A stretch of DNA of 64,000 nucleotides from Novosphingobium umbonatum (GCF_004005905.1 NZ_SACO01000004.1:124001-188000), one strand, 5' to 3'; positions 1-8,743 are shown, counted from the stretch's first letter. Numbers and translations are program-made. The notes: a model not told the origin generated them from the sequence alone.

Positions 1-1
1 G

Positions 2-100
2 ATCGATCATGTCAAAGACGGCCCGCATATCTGGTTTTCGGCCACCACAGCCGAGGCCAGAGTGCTGGACCGCGGCTATATTCTGTTAGATGACGGTTAA
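2..100 (+). CDS. C-terminal end of an unidentified protein, cut by the window edge
   Basis: An open frame enters from the left edge and runs 32 codons to a TAA at 98-100. The visible tail ends in hydrophobic and acidic residues (RGYILLDDG). It converges on the kinase gene on the other strand and the two stop codons share the bases TTAA, a compact arrangement that favours a real gene end. No motif allows a family call. It could also be a chance open frame, since 32 codons is short. Confidence 0.4.
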   Translation: MDHVKDGPHIWFSATTAEARVLDRGYILLDDG

Positions 101-1161
101 ATCCCCACGCAGTCGCGCGCCAGACGGGCCAGACGCGGGAAGGCCTCCGCGCGTGAGGCGGCCTGTGCATTGCTGGCATTGCCGCGCAGCACCCGACCTT
201 TGATCCCGTGGAAAATCGCGGCCAGACGGAAGAAGTTGAAGGCCAGATAGAAGTCCCAATTCCCGATTGCCTGACGACCGGTGCGGCGGCAATAGGCCTC
301 GATATAGGCTTCCTGCGAAGGCAGGCCCAGCCCCTCTGGATCAACCCCGCCCAGCCCCGCAACAATATCGGGCGGCATGCGATAGAACATCGCGTGATAG
401 GCAAAATCGGCCAAGGGATGCCCCAAGGTCGACAATTCCCAGTCCAGCACCGCCAGAACGCGCGGCTCGCTGGGGTGGAAGATCATGTTGTCGCAGCGGA
501 AATCGCCATGGACGATCGAGGTTTCATCGCCATCGGGAATGGCCGTGGGCAGCCATGCCACCAAGGCATCCAAATCCGGATCGCGCCCAGCCAGTTCGTC
601 TTCTTCATACTGGCGGGTCCAGCGCGCGATCTGACGGGCGAAATAATTGCCCGGCCGCCCGTAATCGCCAAGGCCGATGGCGGCATAATCGACACTGTGC
701 AATGCGGCGATCACGCGGTTCATTTCATCGTAATAGGCCGCGCGTTCGCCGATAGGGATCTGGGTCAAAGCCGCATCCCAAAAGACGCGGCCATCCACCA
801 TATCCATCACGTAAAATGCGCTGCCCAGAACGCTTTCATCCTCGCAAACGGCGCGAATGGTCGCCACCGGCACATCGCTGCCCGCCAGCGCCTGTTGCAC
901 CCTTGCCTCGCGCAGCACGTCATGCGCGCCCTTCAGGATCGGCCCCGCAGGTTTGCGCCGCAACACATAGCGCGCGTCGGGCGTGGTCAGGCGATAGGTC
1001 GGGTTGGACTGGCCGCCGTTGAACTGGCCAATCTCCAGCGGGCCGGAAAAGCCTGCCACATGGGCTTGCAACCAGTCCTGCAAGGCCGCGCCGTCCAGCG
1101 CGGTCCGCATAGCGCCCACGCCAGTGTTGGCGGCGGCAAGATCGGGCATAGGGTCAGCCAT
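97..1161 (-). CDS. Aminoglycoside-phosphotransferase-family kinase (ACAD10/11 kinase-domain / LvaA-like)
   Basis: A 354-residue APH-fold kinase. Visible marks are the Brenner-type catalytic loop HGDFRCDN near residue 218, followed about 25 residues later by DWE, the metal-binding Asp. The start at 1161 is chosen because its ATG overlaps the stop of the upstream ACAD in an 8-base ATGGCTGA; a longer frame to 1281 would run deep into that gene. In ACAD10/11 this kinase domain is fused to an ACAD domain, and in levulinate catabolism LvaA phosphorylates 4-hydroxyacyl-CoA before LvaC acts. The adjacent, overlapping ACAD of the matching type supports the same job here: phosphorylating a hydroxyacyl-CoA. 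Family is clear; substrate is inferred. Confidence 0.9.
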   Translation of the reverse strand: MADPMPDLAAANTGVGAMRTALDGAALQDWLQAHVAGFSGPLEIGQFNGGQSNPTYRLTTPDARYVLRRKPAGPILKGAHDVLREARVQQALAGSDVPVATIRAVCEDESVLGSAFYVMDMVDGRVFWDAALTQIPIGERAAYYDEMNRVIAALHSVDYAAIGLGDYGRPGNYFARQIARWTRQYEEDELAGRDPDLDALVAWLPTAIPDGDETSIVHGDFRCDNMIFHPSEPRVLAVLDWELSTLGHPLADFAYHAMFYRMPPDIVAGLGGVDPEGLGLPSQEAYIEAYCRRTGRQAIGNWDFYLAFNFFRLAAIFHGIKGRVLRGNASNAQAASRAEAFPRLARLARDCVGI

Positions 1162-2335
1162 GAGCCTCTTTCCAACGGCGCTTGATCTTTTTGGCCAGAC
1201 TCCATTTGTGGACTTCGGTTGGGCCGTCATAGATGCGGAAGGCGCGCACCTCGCGGAAGATCTGTTCCACCACGGTTTCATCGGTGACTCCCGTGCCGCC
1301 CATCACCTGAACGCAGCGGTCGGCAATACGCATCAAGGCCTCGGACACGGCCACCTTGGCCATGCTGCTTTCCACCGTGCCCAGACTGCCCGTATCCAGC
1401 ACGCCCGCGCACCAGTCGATCATCAATTGCGCTTGTTGCAATTCGATCATGTTTTCGGCCAGCATAAAGCCCACCCCTTCATGGTCGATCAACAGTTTGC
1501 CAAAGGCCATGCGGCGGTTGGCATAATCGCTGGCAATCTCCTGCGCGCGGATGCAACAACCCAGCCAGCGCATGCAATGCGACAGGCGGGCAGGGCTGAG
1601 GCGCACCTGCGCATATTTGAAGCCATCGCCGGCCTGCCCCAGCAATTGATCGGCAGGGATGCGCAAGTTGTCGATGGTCACATTGGCATGGCTGCCGGGC
1701 ATGGAGGTGTCGATCGTGTTGGGCACATAATCGATACGGATGGCCGGATCGGGCAGATCAACCAGGAACATGCAGGCCCCGCCATGGCTGTCTTCCTCTT
1801 CGGATTTGGCCATGATGATGCCAACCTGCGCCCCTTGCGCGCCGGTGATGAAGCGCTTTTTGCCATTGACCACCCAATGGTTGCCGTCGCGGCGACAGGT
1901 GGTGATCATCATGGAGGGGTCGGAACCGGCACCCTGCATCGTGGCTGGTTCGGTCATGAAAAAGGCGGATCTTGCGCGTCCTTCCACCAAGGGTTTGAGG
2001 AAACGCTGCTTCAGATCATCGGAGGCGACATGGCCGATCAGATACATGTTGCCTTCATCGGGCGCCATCGTGTTGCAGGCCAAAGGCCCCAGCGGAGACA
2101 GACCGCTGGCAATCAACACCGTGGCGGTTTCGCGCTGGGTGAGATGCGTGCCATCGGGCAGGATATGCGGGGGCAGCACACCTGCCGCGCGGGCCTTCTC
2201 GCGCATTTCATAGACCAGTTCGTCGGTCGGGGCGCCGTGATGGTCCCGGCGCGGGTCGCTCTCATAGGGAAAGATCTGGGTGCGGACGAAATCTTCCACA
2301 CGGGCGGCAATCGCAATAGCGCGTTCGGTGGTCAT
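1154..2335 (-). CDS. Acyl-CoA dehydrogenase of the ACAD10/11 (LvaC) type
   Basis: A 393-residue acyl-CoA dehydrogenase. The middle domain carries the FAD-contact stretch FMTEPATMQGAGSD, and the C-terminal domain ends in RIYDGPTEVH. In ordinary ACADs the catalytic base is the Glu of an EGT-type motif at this spot; here it is Asp in DGPTEVH, which is the ACAD10/11 pattern. The start at 2335 (MTTERAI) follows the VOC stop by five bases; the frame extends 14 residues further but into the neighbour. Translationally coupled to the kinase gene. Together they probably convert a 4-hydroxyacyl-CoA to a form that beta-oxidation can handle, by phosphorylation and elimination/rehydration. Electrons, if any, go to the ETF at 40998-42675. 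Confidence 0.9.
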   Translation of the reverse strand: MTTERAIAIAARVEDFVRTQIFPYESDPRRDHHGAPTDELVYEMREKARAAGVLPPHILPDGTHLTQRETATVLIASGLSPLGPLACNTMAPDEGNMYLIGHVASDDLKQRFLKPLVEGRARSAFFMTEPATMQGAGSDPSMMITTCRRDGNHWVVNGKKRFITGAQGAQVGIIMAKSEEEDSHGGACMFLVDLPDPAIRIDYVPNTIDTSMPGSHANVTIDNLRIPADQLLGQAGDGFKYAQVRLSPARLSHCMRWLGCCIRAQEIASDYANRRMAFGKLLIDHEGVGFMLAENMIELQQAQLMIDWCAGVLDTGSLGTVESSMAKVAVSEALMRIADRCVQVMGGTGVTDETVVEQIFREVRAFRIYDGPTEVHKWSLAKKIKRRWKEAHG

Positions 2336-2340
2336 GCTGC

Positions 2341-2877
2341 TTATCCGATCTTGCGCAGCGGATCGCTGCCATCCCAACCCTTGGCAGCGTCGCGCATCAT
2401 CGCGAACAATTCTTTCCCGCCGCTCATCAATTGCACATATTCCAGCACATTGCCGGGGCCGCCGCCCGCATCGGCATAGATGACATAGCCATCCTCGCCC
2501 ACTTTGCCTTCGACCAGATTGGTAGCGCCCGCCTCGGCCAGAGCCTTACGTGCGACCTCTATGTCGTCGACCACCATGCAAATATGATGCAGCCGGTCTT
2601 TGACGGCATATTTGCCGGAATAGATCGAGGGGCTGTCATTTTCGGGACGGATCAGCTCGATCTGCATATCGCCCCAATAGCCAATGGCCACGGAGAAGAC
2701 GGCATCGGTGGGCTGTCCCAGATAGGTCATATCGCCCAGTGCGATATTCTCCATCAGAAAGAAGGGACCAGCCCCCACCACCTGTGTCCAGTGATGCAGG
2801 GCGGCATCAAAATCGGACGGCAGATAGGCCAGTTGGTTGATCGGGGCCAGATCGGTCAAAGCGCCGCGCTTGGTCAT
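2341..2877 (-). CDS. VOC-superfamily (glyoxalase-fold) protein
   Basis: A 178-residue protein with the paired beta-alpha-beta-beta-beta modules of the vicinal oxygen chelate fold. Candidate metal ligands are the HH of RLHHICMVVDD in the second half and the Glu of VLEYVQL near the C terminus. Members include methylmalonyl-CoA epimerase, glyoxalase I and extradiol dioxygenases; the single-unit length (about 150-180) and the HHICM element look more like an epimerase/lyase than a ring-cleaving dioxygenase. It sits between the E2 subunit and the ACAD10/11-like gene, five bases from the latter, so it probably acts on an acyl-CoA or oxo-acid intermediate. Precise reaction unknown. Confidence 0.85.
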   Translation of the reverse strand: MTKRGALTDLAPINQLAYLPSDFDAALHHWTQVVGAGPFFLMENIALGDMTYLGQPTDAVFSVAIGYWGDMQIELIRPENDSPSIYSGKYAVKDRLHHICMVVDDIEVARKALAEAGATNLVEGKVGEDGYVIYADAGGGPGNVLEYVQLMSGGKELFAMMRDAAKGWDGSDPLRKIG

Positions 2878-2898
2878 GAAATTCTCCGTGAAACAGGG

Positions 2899-4311
2899 TC
2901 AGGCGAACAGATCTTCGGGGGCTTCGATCAAATTCTTGAGGGTGGCGAGGAATTGGGCACCGGCAGCGCCGTCAATCGCGCGATGGTCCACCGACAGGGT
3001 GAAACGCATCCGGCTTTCAAAGGCGAAACCGTCGCCATCTTCCACCGCTTCGCGCGTGATGGTGCCCACGGCCAGAATGGCGCCTTGGGGCGGGTTGATG
3101 ATGGCGTCGAAATCTTCGATGCCGAACATGCCAAGGTTGGAAATCGAAAAGCTTCCCCCCGCCATGTCATCCATGCCCAGACGTCCGGCTTTGGCGCGGG
3201 TGATCAGGTCGCTGCTGGCGGCGGCAATCTGGTCGATCCGCATCCGGTCGGCCTGCCGCACCACCGGCGTCACCAAACCCTTGGGGCTGGCCACGGCGAT
3301 GGAAATGTCGGCATGGGCAAAGCTGTGGATTTCCTGCCCATGGACCTGCACATTGACATCGGGATGGCGGGCCAGCGCGCGTGAGGCGGCCATGATCACA
3401 TAGTCATTGAGGCTGGCCTTGGTGCCCAGCACCAGATTGGCCGTTTTGCGCAAGGCGATCAGCGCATCGACCCGCGCCGACATGCGCAGATAGAAATGCG
3501 GGATCGTCTGCTTGGCCTCGGTCAGGCGCTGCGCGACAACCTTGCGCACGCTGTCAAAGCGGGTGACGCTGGGCGGATTGGCCACGGCTACAAAGGGCGC
3601 GCCAAAGGCACTGGTCGACGCAGAAGGGGCAGGCACCAGCGCCAAGACATCCGCCTTGGAAATGCGCCCACGCGGGCCGGTGCCGGTCAGCCCTGCCAGG
3701 CTGATCCCGTGCAAGGCTGCAATGCGGCGAGCCAAAGGCGAGGCAAACACGGGGCCTTCCGCTTCCACCTTCAACGCCCCCTGCAACACCGGACGGGCAG
3801 GGCTACGAAGCGCCTGATGTACGTCCTGCAAAGTGATGCGGCCATCACGGCCCGACCCTTCGATCGGCTCGATGTCCAGACCGCTTTCCTGCGCCAGTTT
3901 CAGCGCTTCGGGGCTGATCGGGCGGTTGGTCTCGATCACCCTTGGCTGGGCGGGCGCATTGGCCACGGGGGCAGGAGCAGCGCTGTCGCCACCCTTGGCG
4001 GCTGTGCTGGTGTCGGCAGGTTTGAAGGCGGCGATGAAAGCCTCAACCTCATCCTCACCTGCATCGGCCGAGGCCATCACGGCCAGCAGCGTCCCCACAC
4101 TATGCGCGTCACCCCCTTCGGGCACCAGAATACGCGCCATCACACCGTCAAATTCGGCCTCCACCTCATTGGTGATCTTGGCCGTTTCGATCAGGCACAA
4201 CAATTGCCCACGCTTGAAGCTTTCGCCCTGACCGACCTTCCATTCGGCAAGCGTTCCCTCGGTCATTTCGATGCCCCATTTGGGCATGCAGAAAGGGCGG
4301 ATTTCAGCCAT
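2899..4311 (-). CDS. Dihydrolipoamide acyltransferase (E2) of a 2-oxo acid / acetoin dehydrogenase complex, with two E3-binding domains
   Basis: A 470-residue E2. Residues 1-80 form a lipoyl domain with the lipoylated Lys45 in ETAK. Two peripheral-subunit-binding domains follow, at about 131-168 (ending GSGRDGRITLQDV) and 190-225 (ending GTGPRGRISKADV), separated by a linker. The catalytic core occupies the rest and holds HRAIDG, the HRxxDG acyltransferase motif, near the C terminus. Most bacterial E2s have one binding domain, so two is unusual. The gene follows E1 beta by 11 bases. No dihydrolipoamide dehydrogenase (E3) gene is in the window, so E3 must be shared with another complex. Confidence 0.93.
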   Translation of the reverse strand: MAEIRPFCMPKWGIEMTEGTLAEWKVGQGESFKRGQLLCLIETAKITNEVEAEFDGVMARILVPEGGDAHSVGTLLAVMASADAGEDEVEAFIAAFKPADTSTAAKGGDSAAPAPVANAPAQPRVIETNRPISPEALKLAQESGLDIEPIEGSGRDGRITLQDVHQALRSPARPVLQGALKVEAEGPVFASPLARRIAALHGISLAGLTGTGPRGRISKADVLALVPAPSASTSAFGAPFVAVANPPSVTRFDSVRKVVAQRLTEAKQTIPHFYLRMSARVDALIALRKTANLVLGTKASLNDYVIMAASRALARHPDVNVQVHGQEIHSFAHADISIAVASPKGLVTPVVRQADRMRIDQIAAASSDLITRAKAGRLGMDDMAGGSFSISNLGMFGIEDFDAIINPPQGAILAVGTITREAVEDGDGFAFESRMRFTLSVDHRAIDGAAGAQFLATLKNLIEAPEDLFA

Positions 4312-4322
4312 CAGAGCCTCCT

Positions 4323-5336
4323 TCAGCGCCAGGCCAACACGCGGCGCACCGCCGCCTCGATCTTGTCGACCGAAGGCAAATAAGCGCTTTCCAATTCGCG
4401 GGCGAAGGGGATCGGCGTATGCGGCGGGGTCACCTGCTGCGGCGGAGCCTTCAGGCTGGAAAAGGCCTTATGCGCCACCAGAGCGCAAATATCGGCGGCC
4501 AGACCGCAACGCGGCGGCGCCTCGTCCACCACCACCAAACGTCCGGTGGTTTCCACGCTGTCCAAAATGGTTTCCTCGTCCAGCGGGCTGGTGGTGCGCA
4601 GGTCGATCACATCGCAACCAATGCCTTCGCCTGCCAGCCTGTCGGCCACCGCTTCGCAAAAGCCCAGCAGCAGGCCAGAGGAGACAAGCGTCACGTCTCC
4701 GCCCGCACGGCTGAGGCGCGCATGGCCGAAGGGGATCATGAAATCGCGATCATCGGGCACTTCGCCAGTGTTGGCATAAAGCGCCTTATGCTCCAGAAAC
4801 ACCACCGGATCATCGTCACGAATGGCGGTGCGCAACAGGCCCTTTACGTCGGCGGGCGTGGTGGGCATCACCACCTTGATGCCGGGCATGCCGGTCAGGA
4901 TCTGATGCACCGACTGGCTGTGCTGGGCCGCAGCGTTGTAACCCGCGCCATAGGCCATGCGCAGCACCACGGGGCAGCGGGTCTTGCCGCCAAACATATA
5001 GCGGAATTTGGCGATCTGGTTCCAGATCTGGTCAAGGCTGACCCCGATGAAATCGGCAAACATCAATTCGGCAATCGGACGCTTGCCCGCAAGAGCAAGG
5101 CCACCGGCCGCGCCCATGATCGCGCTTTCCGAAATCGGCGTGTCAATCACGCGGGTCGGGCCGAATTTGCCATAAAGACCGGTCGAGGTGGACCAGATCC
5201 CACCGATGGCTTCGGGGCCACCGGCGGTGCCCATGCCGCCCACCACATCTTCGCCCAGCACCACCACATTGGGGTCGCGCTCCATCTCTTCCATGATGGT
5301 GGAGAGCACGGCATCACGATACATCATCTTTGTCAT
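4323..5336 (-). CDS. Thiamine-dependent 2-oxo acid / acetoin dehydrogenase E1 subunit beta
   Basis: A 337-residue transketolase-like beta subunit. The conserved GEDV near residue 30, the AYGAGYNAAAQHSQS stretch with the active-site region His, and the C-terminal transketolase domain are all present. The start at 5336 (MTKMMYRDAV) leaves 16 bases after the E1 alpha stop; the frame could be extended to 5384 but that overlaps E1 alpha by 32 bases with no better ribosome site. Pairs with the alpha subunit to decarboxylate a 2-oxo acid or cleave an acetoin-like ketol with thiamine diphosphate, transferring the acyl group to E2. Confidence 0.94.
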   Translation of the reverse strand: MTKMMYRDAVLSTIMEEMERDPNVVVLGEDVVGGMGTAGGPEAIGGIWSTSTGLYGKFGPTRVIDTPISESAIMGAAGGLALAGKRPIAELMFADFIGVSLDQIWNQIAKFRYMFGGKTRCPVVLRMAYGAGYNAAAQHSQSVHQILTGMPGIKVVMPTTPADVKGLLRTAIRDDDPVVFLEHKALYANTGEVPDDRDFMIPFGHARLSRAGGDVTLVSSGLLLGFCEAVADRLAGEGIGCDVIDLRTTSPLDEETILDSVETTGRLVVVDEAPPRCGLAADICALVAHKAFSSLKAPPQQVTPPHTPIPFARELESAYLPSVDKIEAAVRRVLAWR

Positions 5337-5352
5337 CTGTCGGTTCCCGCTC

Positions 5353-6336
5353 TCAATAGGAGATGTAGACGTCGGCAAGGACATCTTCGGCGGTGGGGCG
5401 CGGCGCGGCGCGTGCTGCCGTCACGGCAGCCTCGATCTCGGCCAGCGATTGGGTGTCAACCGCGTCCAGATCGGCGTCCTGCAGCAGGCCAGCTTCGGTC
5501 ACGGCCTTGCGGAAATTCTTCAGGCAATCGCGGGTCTCGCGGATGCGGTCCAGTTCACCGGGGCCGCGATAACGTTGGGGATCGCCCTCGAAATGGCCGA
5601 AGAAGCGCTCGGTGTCGAATTCCACCGCCGCAGGGCCATTGCCTGCGCGCACATAGTCCAGCACTTCGCGCATCGTGTTATGGACTGCAAAAAAGTCGGT
5701 GCCGTCCGCACGCCAGACTTTCATGCCAAAGGCCTCGGCGCGGCTTGCAATATCGCCAGCGGTGCCCACGGCGTAATCGACGCCGGTATGTTCGGAATAA
5801 TGGTTGTTTTCGAACACGAAAATGCAGGGAGCCTGCGTCACCACCGCGAAATTCATCGCTTCAAACGTGGTGCCCTGGTTACAGGCGCCGTCGCCAGAAA
5901 AGGCGATCGCCACTTTCAAGCCGTTTTCGCCCGGCCCATCGACGCGGCTAGCCAGCGCGGCGCCCACGGCAATCGGTGCGCCTGCGCCCACAATGCCATT
6001 GGCGCCCAGCATACCCTTGGTAACGTCCGCAATATGCATCGATCCGCCTTTGCCCTTGCAAAGGCCATCACGGCTGCCCCAGATTTCCTTCATCATGTCA
6101 TCGACATCGCAGCCCTTGGCCAGACAATGCCCGTGCCCGCGATGGGTGGAGACGATCTTGTCCTCCACACCCAAATGCTCGCAAACGCCGACGGCCACGG
6201 CTTCCTGACCGCAGTAAAGGTGGGTGAAACCGGCAATTTCGCCGGTCTGGATCTCGATATGCAGGCGCTCTTCAAATTCGCGGATGATTTTCATCCGGTG
6301 ATAGGCGGCCAGCAGGGCGTCTCGGCTCAGTTGCAT
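5353..6336 (-). CDS. Thiamine-dependent 2-oxo acid / acetoin dehydrogenase E1 subunit alpha
   Basis: A 327-residue E1 alpha. The thiamine-diphosphate motif runs from GDGACNQG to the FENN about 30 residues later, and the upstream HRGHGHCLAKG and KGKGGSMH stretches are those of the acetoin/pyruvate dehydrogenase alpha family. The start at 6336 (MQLSRDAL) is chosen because GGGAG lies about seven bases upstream; a GTG at 6372 is also in frame but would overlap the ACAD stop. Its length fits AcoA-like enzymes better than branched-chain E1 alpha, which is longer. The location among Rieske and CoA-ester genes argues for a dedicated catabolic complex rather than the housekeeping pyruvate dehydrogenase. 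Confidence 0.93.
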   Translation of the reverse strand: MQLSRDALLAAYHRMKIIREFEERLHIEIQTGEIAGFTHLYCGQEAVAVGVCEHLGVEDKIVSTHRGHGHCLAKGCDVDDMMKEIWGSRDGLCKGKGGSMHIADVTKGMLGANGIVGAGAPIAVGAALASRVDGPGENGLKVAIAFSGDGACNQGTTFEAMNFAVVTQAPCIFVFENNHYSEHTGVDYAVGTAGDIASRAEAFGMKVWRADGTDFFAVHNTMREVLDYVRAGNGPAAVEFDTERFFGHFEGDPQRYRGPGELDRIRETRDCLKNFRKAVTEAGLLQDADLDAVDTQSLAEIEAAVTAARAAPRPTAEDVLADVYISY

Positions 6337-6368
6337 CTCGGCTCCCAGGGTTTTGGTTTTTCTTGAAA

Positions 6369-7589
6369 TCACAGGTTCAGAACGGTTTTGGCGATGATGC
6401 TGGCCTGCACCTCGTTGGTGCCGCCAAAGATCGTCCAGGCGCGGCTGTTGAGATAGCGCGCACTGGCCACTTGCGCGGCCTTGTTATGCACGGCCACCGG
6501 CGCCTCATCGCCATAGAGCGGGCGGCGGGTTTCCAGTTCCATGCCGGCCAGACCCAGCAGGTCCATCCCCATCAAATCAATATCCTGCCGAAGATTGGAG
6601 GCCAGCAGCTTGACCAGCGAGGTTTGCGGTCCCGGCTTCTGCCCCTTGGCAATTTCGGACAGGATTTTCAGCTCGATCATTTCGAGCGATTGCACGCCAA
6701 GGCGGACCTTGGCCACACGCCTTTGCCAATCCTTGTCCTGCGCCATCATGCCGCCGCGACCGTCGGGCTGGTTTTGGGCCGCGGCCTCGATCTGGTCGAT
6801 GTCATAGGCCAGTTTGGGCGCATGGCAGGAACCGCCGCGCTCGTTTTCCAGCAGGAATTTGGCGATTTTCCAGCCATCGCCTTCCTCGCCGATCCGGTTG
6901 GCCACCGGCACCACGACATTTTCCAGAAAGACCTGATTGACTTCATGGTCGCCCGCCAAAGTCAGGATCGGGCTGATCGTGATGCCCGGTTGGTCCATAT
7001 CGACCAGCAGGAAGGAAATGCCTTCATTCTTGCGCACATCGGGATTGCTGCGCACAAGGCAGAACATCATATTGGCGAAATGGGCATGGGTGGTCCAGAT
7101 TTTCGAACCATTGAGCACATAGCGCTCGCCCTGATCGTCGCTGACCAGCGTGGCGCGGCATTGCAGGCTGGCCAGATCCGACCCGCTGGCCGGTTCGGAA
7201 AAGCCCTGACACCAGTAATCCTCGCCCGACAGGATGCGGGGCAGATAATGGGCCTTTTGCGCTTCCGTGCCAAAGGTGAAGATCACCGGCGCCACCAGTT
7301 TCAGCCCCAAGACCGTCAGGTTGGGCGCGCCTGCCTGCGCACATTCCTTTTCGAAAATATAGCGTTGTACGGGAGTCCAGCCTGTGCCGCCGACGTCCTT
7401 TGGCCATTGATAGGCCAGCCAGCCCTGTTCATGCAGGATCGCATTCCACGCCTGACCGATGTCGGGTTCGACAAAGACCGAAGGCGTGGCGGCTGCGCCC
7501 TGTTTGATGGCGGGCGTCAGTTTTTCGGCAAGGAAGCTGCGCACTTCATCGCGAAAGGCCAGTTCTTCGGGGGTGAGTTCCAGATCCAT
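6369..7589 (-). CDS. Acyl-CoA dehydrogenase, FadE-type large subunit lacking the usual catalytic Glu
   Basis: A 406-residue ACAD. The FAD-binding stretch GFSEPASGSD, the WTTHAHFA segment and the C-terminal FGGTNEVQASIIAKTVL are typical of actinobacterial and sphingomonad FadE proteins. The catalytic Glu of EGTNE-type enzymes is replaced by Gly (FGGTNE); other members of this group carry the base elsewhere or work as heteromers with a second ACAD. The ACAD at 10318 is a candidate partner. The stop at 6369 lies 33 bases ahead of E1 alpha, and the gene starts six bases after the thiolase ends. Probably oxidises a CoA-activated ring fragment or side chain. Confidence 0.92.
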   Translation of the reverse strand: MDLELTPEELAFRDEVRSFLAEKLTPAIKQGAAATPSVFVEPDIGQAWNAILHEQGWLAYQWPKDVGGTGWTPVQRYIFEKECAQAGAPNLTVLGLKLVAPVIFTFGTEAQKAHYLPRILSGEDYWCQGFSEPASGSDLASLQCRATLVSDDQGERYVLNGSKIWTTHAHFANMMFCLVRSNPDVRKNEGISFLLVDMDQPGITISPILTLAGDHEVNQVFLENVVVPVANRIGEEGDGWKIAKFLLENERGGSCHAPKLAYDIDQIEAAAQNQPDGRGGMMAQDKDWQRRVAKVRLGVQSLEMIELKILSEIAKGQKPGPQTSLVKLLASNLRQDIDLMGMDLLGLAGMELETRRPLYGDEAPVAVHNKAAQVASARYLNSRAWTIFGGTNEVQASIIAKTVLNL

Positions 7590-7594
7590 AGGGC

Positions 7595-8743
7595 TTATCT
7601 TTTTAGAATGGTGACGGCCGAAACACCCGGCGCGCCATAGACATGGCTGTAAGCTGTGCGGGGGCTGTCAGGCACTTGTCGCCCTTCGCCAGACCCGCGC
7701 AATTGCACGATGTTTTCATAGACCTGCCGCAGGCCGGACGCCCCGATCGGTTCGCCGCAGGCAAGGCATCCGCCATCGGTATTGACCGGCAACTGCCCGT
7801 TGATGCGCGTGCGCCCCTCGGCCAGCCAGGTTTCCTGATCGCCATCGTTGCAGAAGCCGTTTTCGGCCATATGCATGATTTCGGCGCCTGCCTCGGTGTC
7901 CTGCAACTGGGCCACGTCAATGTCTTGCGGCCCGATACCGGCGATTTCGAAAGCAGCGGCGCTGGCCAAACGCGTGGCCGTGGCGGTGCCGCCGCCAATG
8001 TCGATGCTGGGGGCAAAGACCTCAAAGCTGGCAGGCGGGCGGGTACGCATGGTTGCAGCGGCCAGATAGATCGGCTTGACGCCCAACTCTCGGGCCTTCT
8101 TTTCACTGGCCAGAACCAGCGCGACGCCGCCTTCGCCGGGCGAGCAGAACATATATTTGGTGAAAGGATCCGACACCATCGGCGCGTCGAGGATCGTATC
8201 CAACGCCACGGGTTCGCGACGCCACGCATGGGGCGCATGGACACCGTTCATAAAAGCCTTTTCGGCAACCATGCCCAGCGTGCGGCGGCTGATCCCGTAG
8301 AGATGCATATAGCGCATGATCTTGGCCGCGAAGAATTGCGTGGTGACCATGAAGCCTGCATCGCCGTACCATTCGGGCAGGTTATATTCGGCAGGTTTGG
8401 CATCGAACGCGCCGCGCGGATGCTTGTCGAAGCCTACGGCAAGGCCAAGATCGAACTCGCCCGACTTGATCGCCATTTGCGCAGAAAACAAAGCCGAACC
8501 ACCCGTAGCGCAGCCGTTCTTCACATTGATGAATTGCGTGCCGTTCAACCCCAGACGTTCGACCATCGTGTCAGGGTTTCCCGCTGAATCCGATCCGCCA
8601 TAGGCGAACTGGATATCGGTCCAGCTAACGCCTGCATCGGCCAAAGCGGCCCTTACCGCAAACACACCCTGATCAAGCCCCGACAGGCCATCGGTGCGGC
8701 CAAAGCGGTGGATGCCCGCCCCGATGATGCAAACGCGGCTCAT
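7595..8743 (-). CDS. SCP2/Ltp-type thiolase-fold protein (probable retro-aldolase or thiolase)
   Basis: A 382-residue thiolase-fold protein with the nucleophilic Cys78 in NGCATGG. The C-terminal signature reads GGCLACGEPIGASG, so the general-base His of the usual GHP is Glu. This GEP form occurs in lipid-transfer/SCP2-type members, several of which work as side-chain aldolases with a DUF35 partner rather than as thiolases. The start ATG overlaps the stop of the DUF35 gene as ATGA, so the two are translated together, exactly as Ltp2 and its DUF35 partner are in steroid catabolism. The substrate is presumably a 3-hydroxy or 3-oxo acyl-CoA. Aldolase versus thiolase cannot be settled from sequence. 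Confidence 0.9.
   Translation of the reverse strand: MSRVCIIGAGIHRFGRTDGLSGLDQGVFAVRAALADAGVSWTDIQFAYGGSDSAGNPDTMVERLGLNGTQFINVKNGCATGGSALFSAQMAIKSGEFDLGLAVGFDKHPRGAFDAKPAEYNLPEWYGDAGFMVTTQFFAAKIMRYMHLYGISRRTLGMVAEKAFMNGVHAPHAWRREPVALDTILDAPMVSDPFTKYMFCSPGEGGVALVLASEKKARELGVKPIYLAAATMRTRPPASFEVFAPSIDIGGGTATATRLASAAAFEIAGIGPQDIDVAQLQDTEAGAEIMHMAENGFCNDGDQETWLAEGRTRINGQLPVNTDGGCLACGEPIGASGLRQVYENIVQLRGSGEGRQVPDSPRTAYSHVYGAPGVSAVTILKR

Noticed and set aside
1004..2479. A 491-residue plus-strand open frame
   Set aside because: Antisense shadow of the ACAD10/11-like gene with no recognisable domain.
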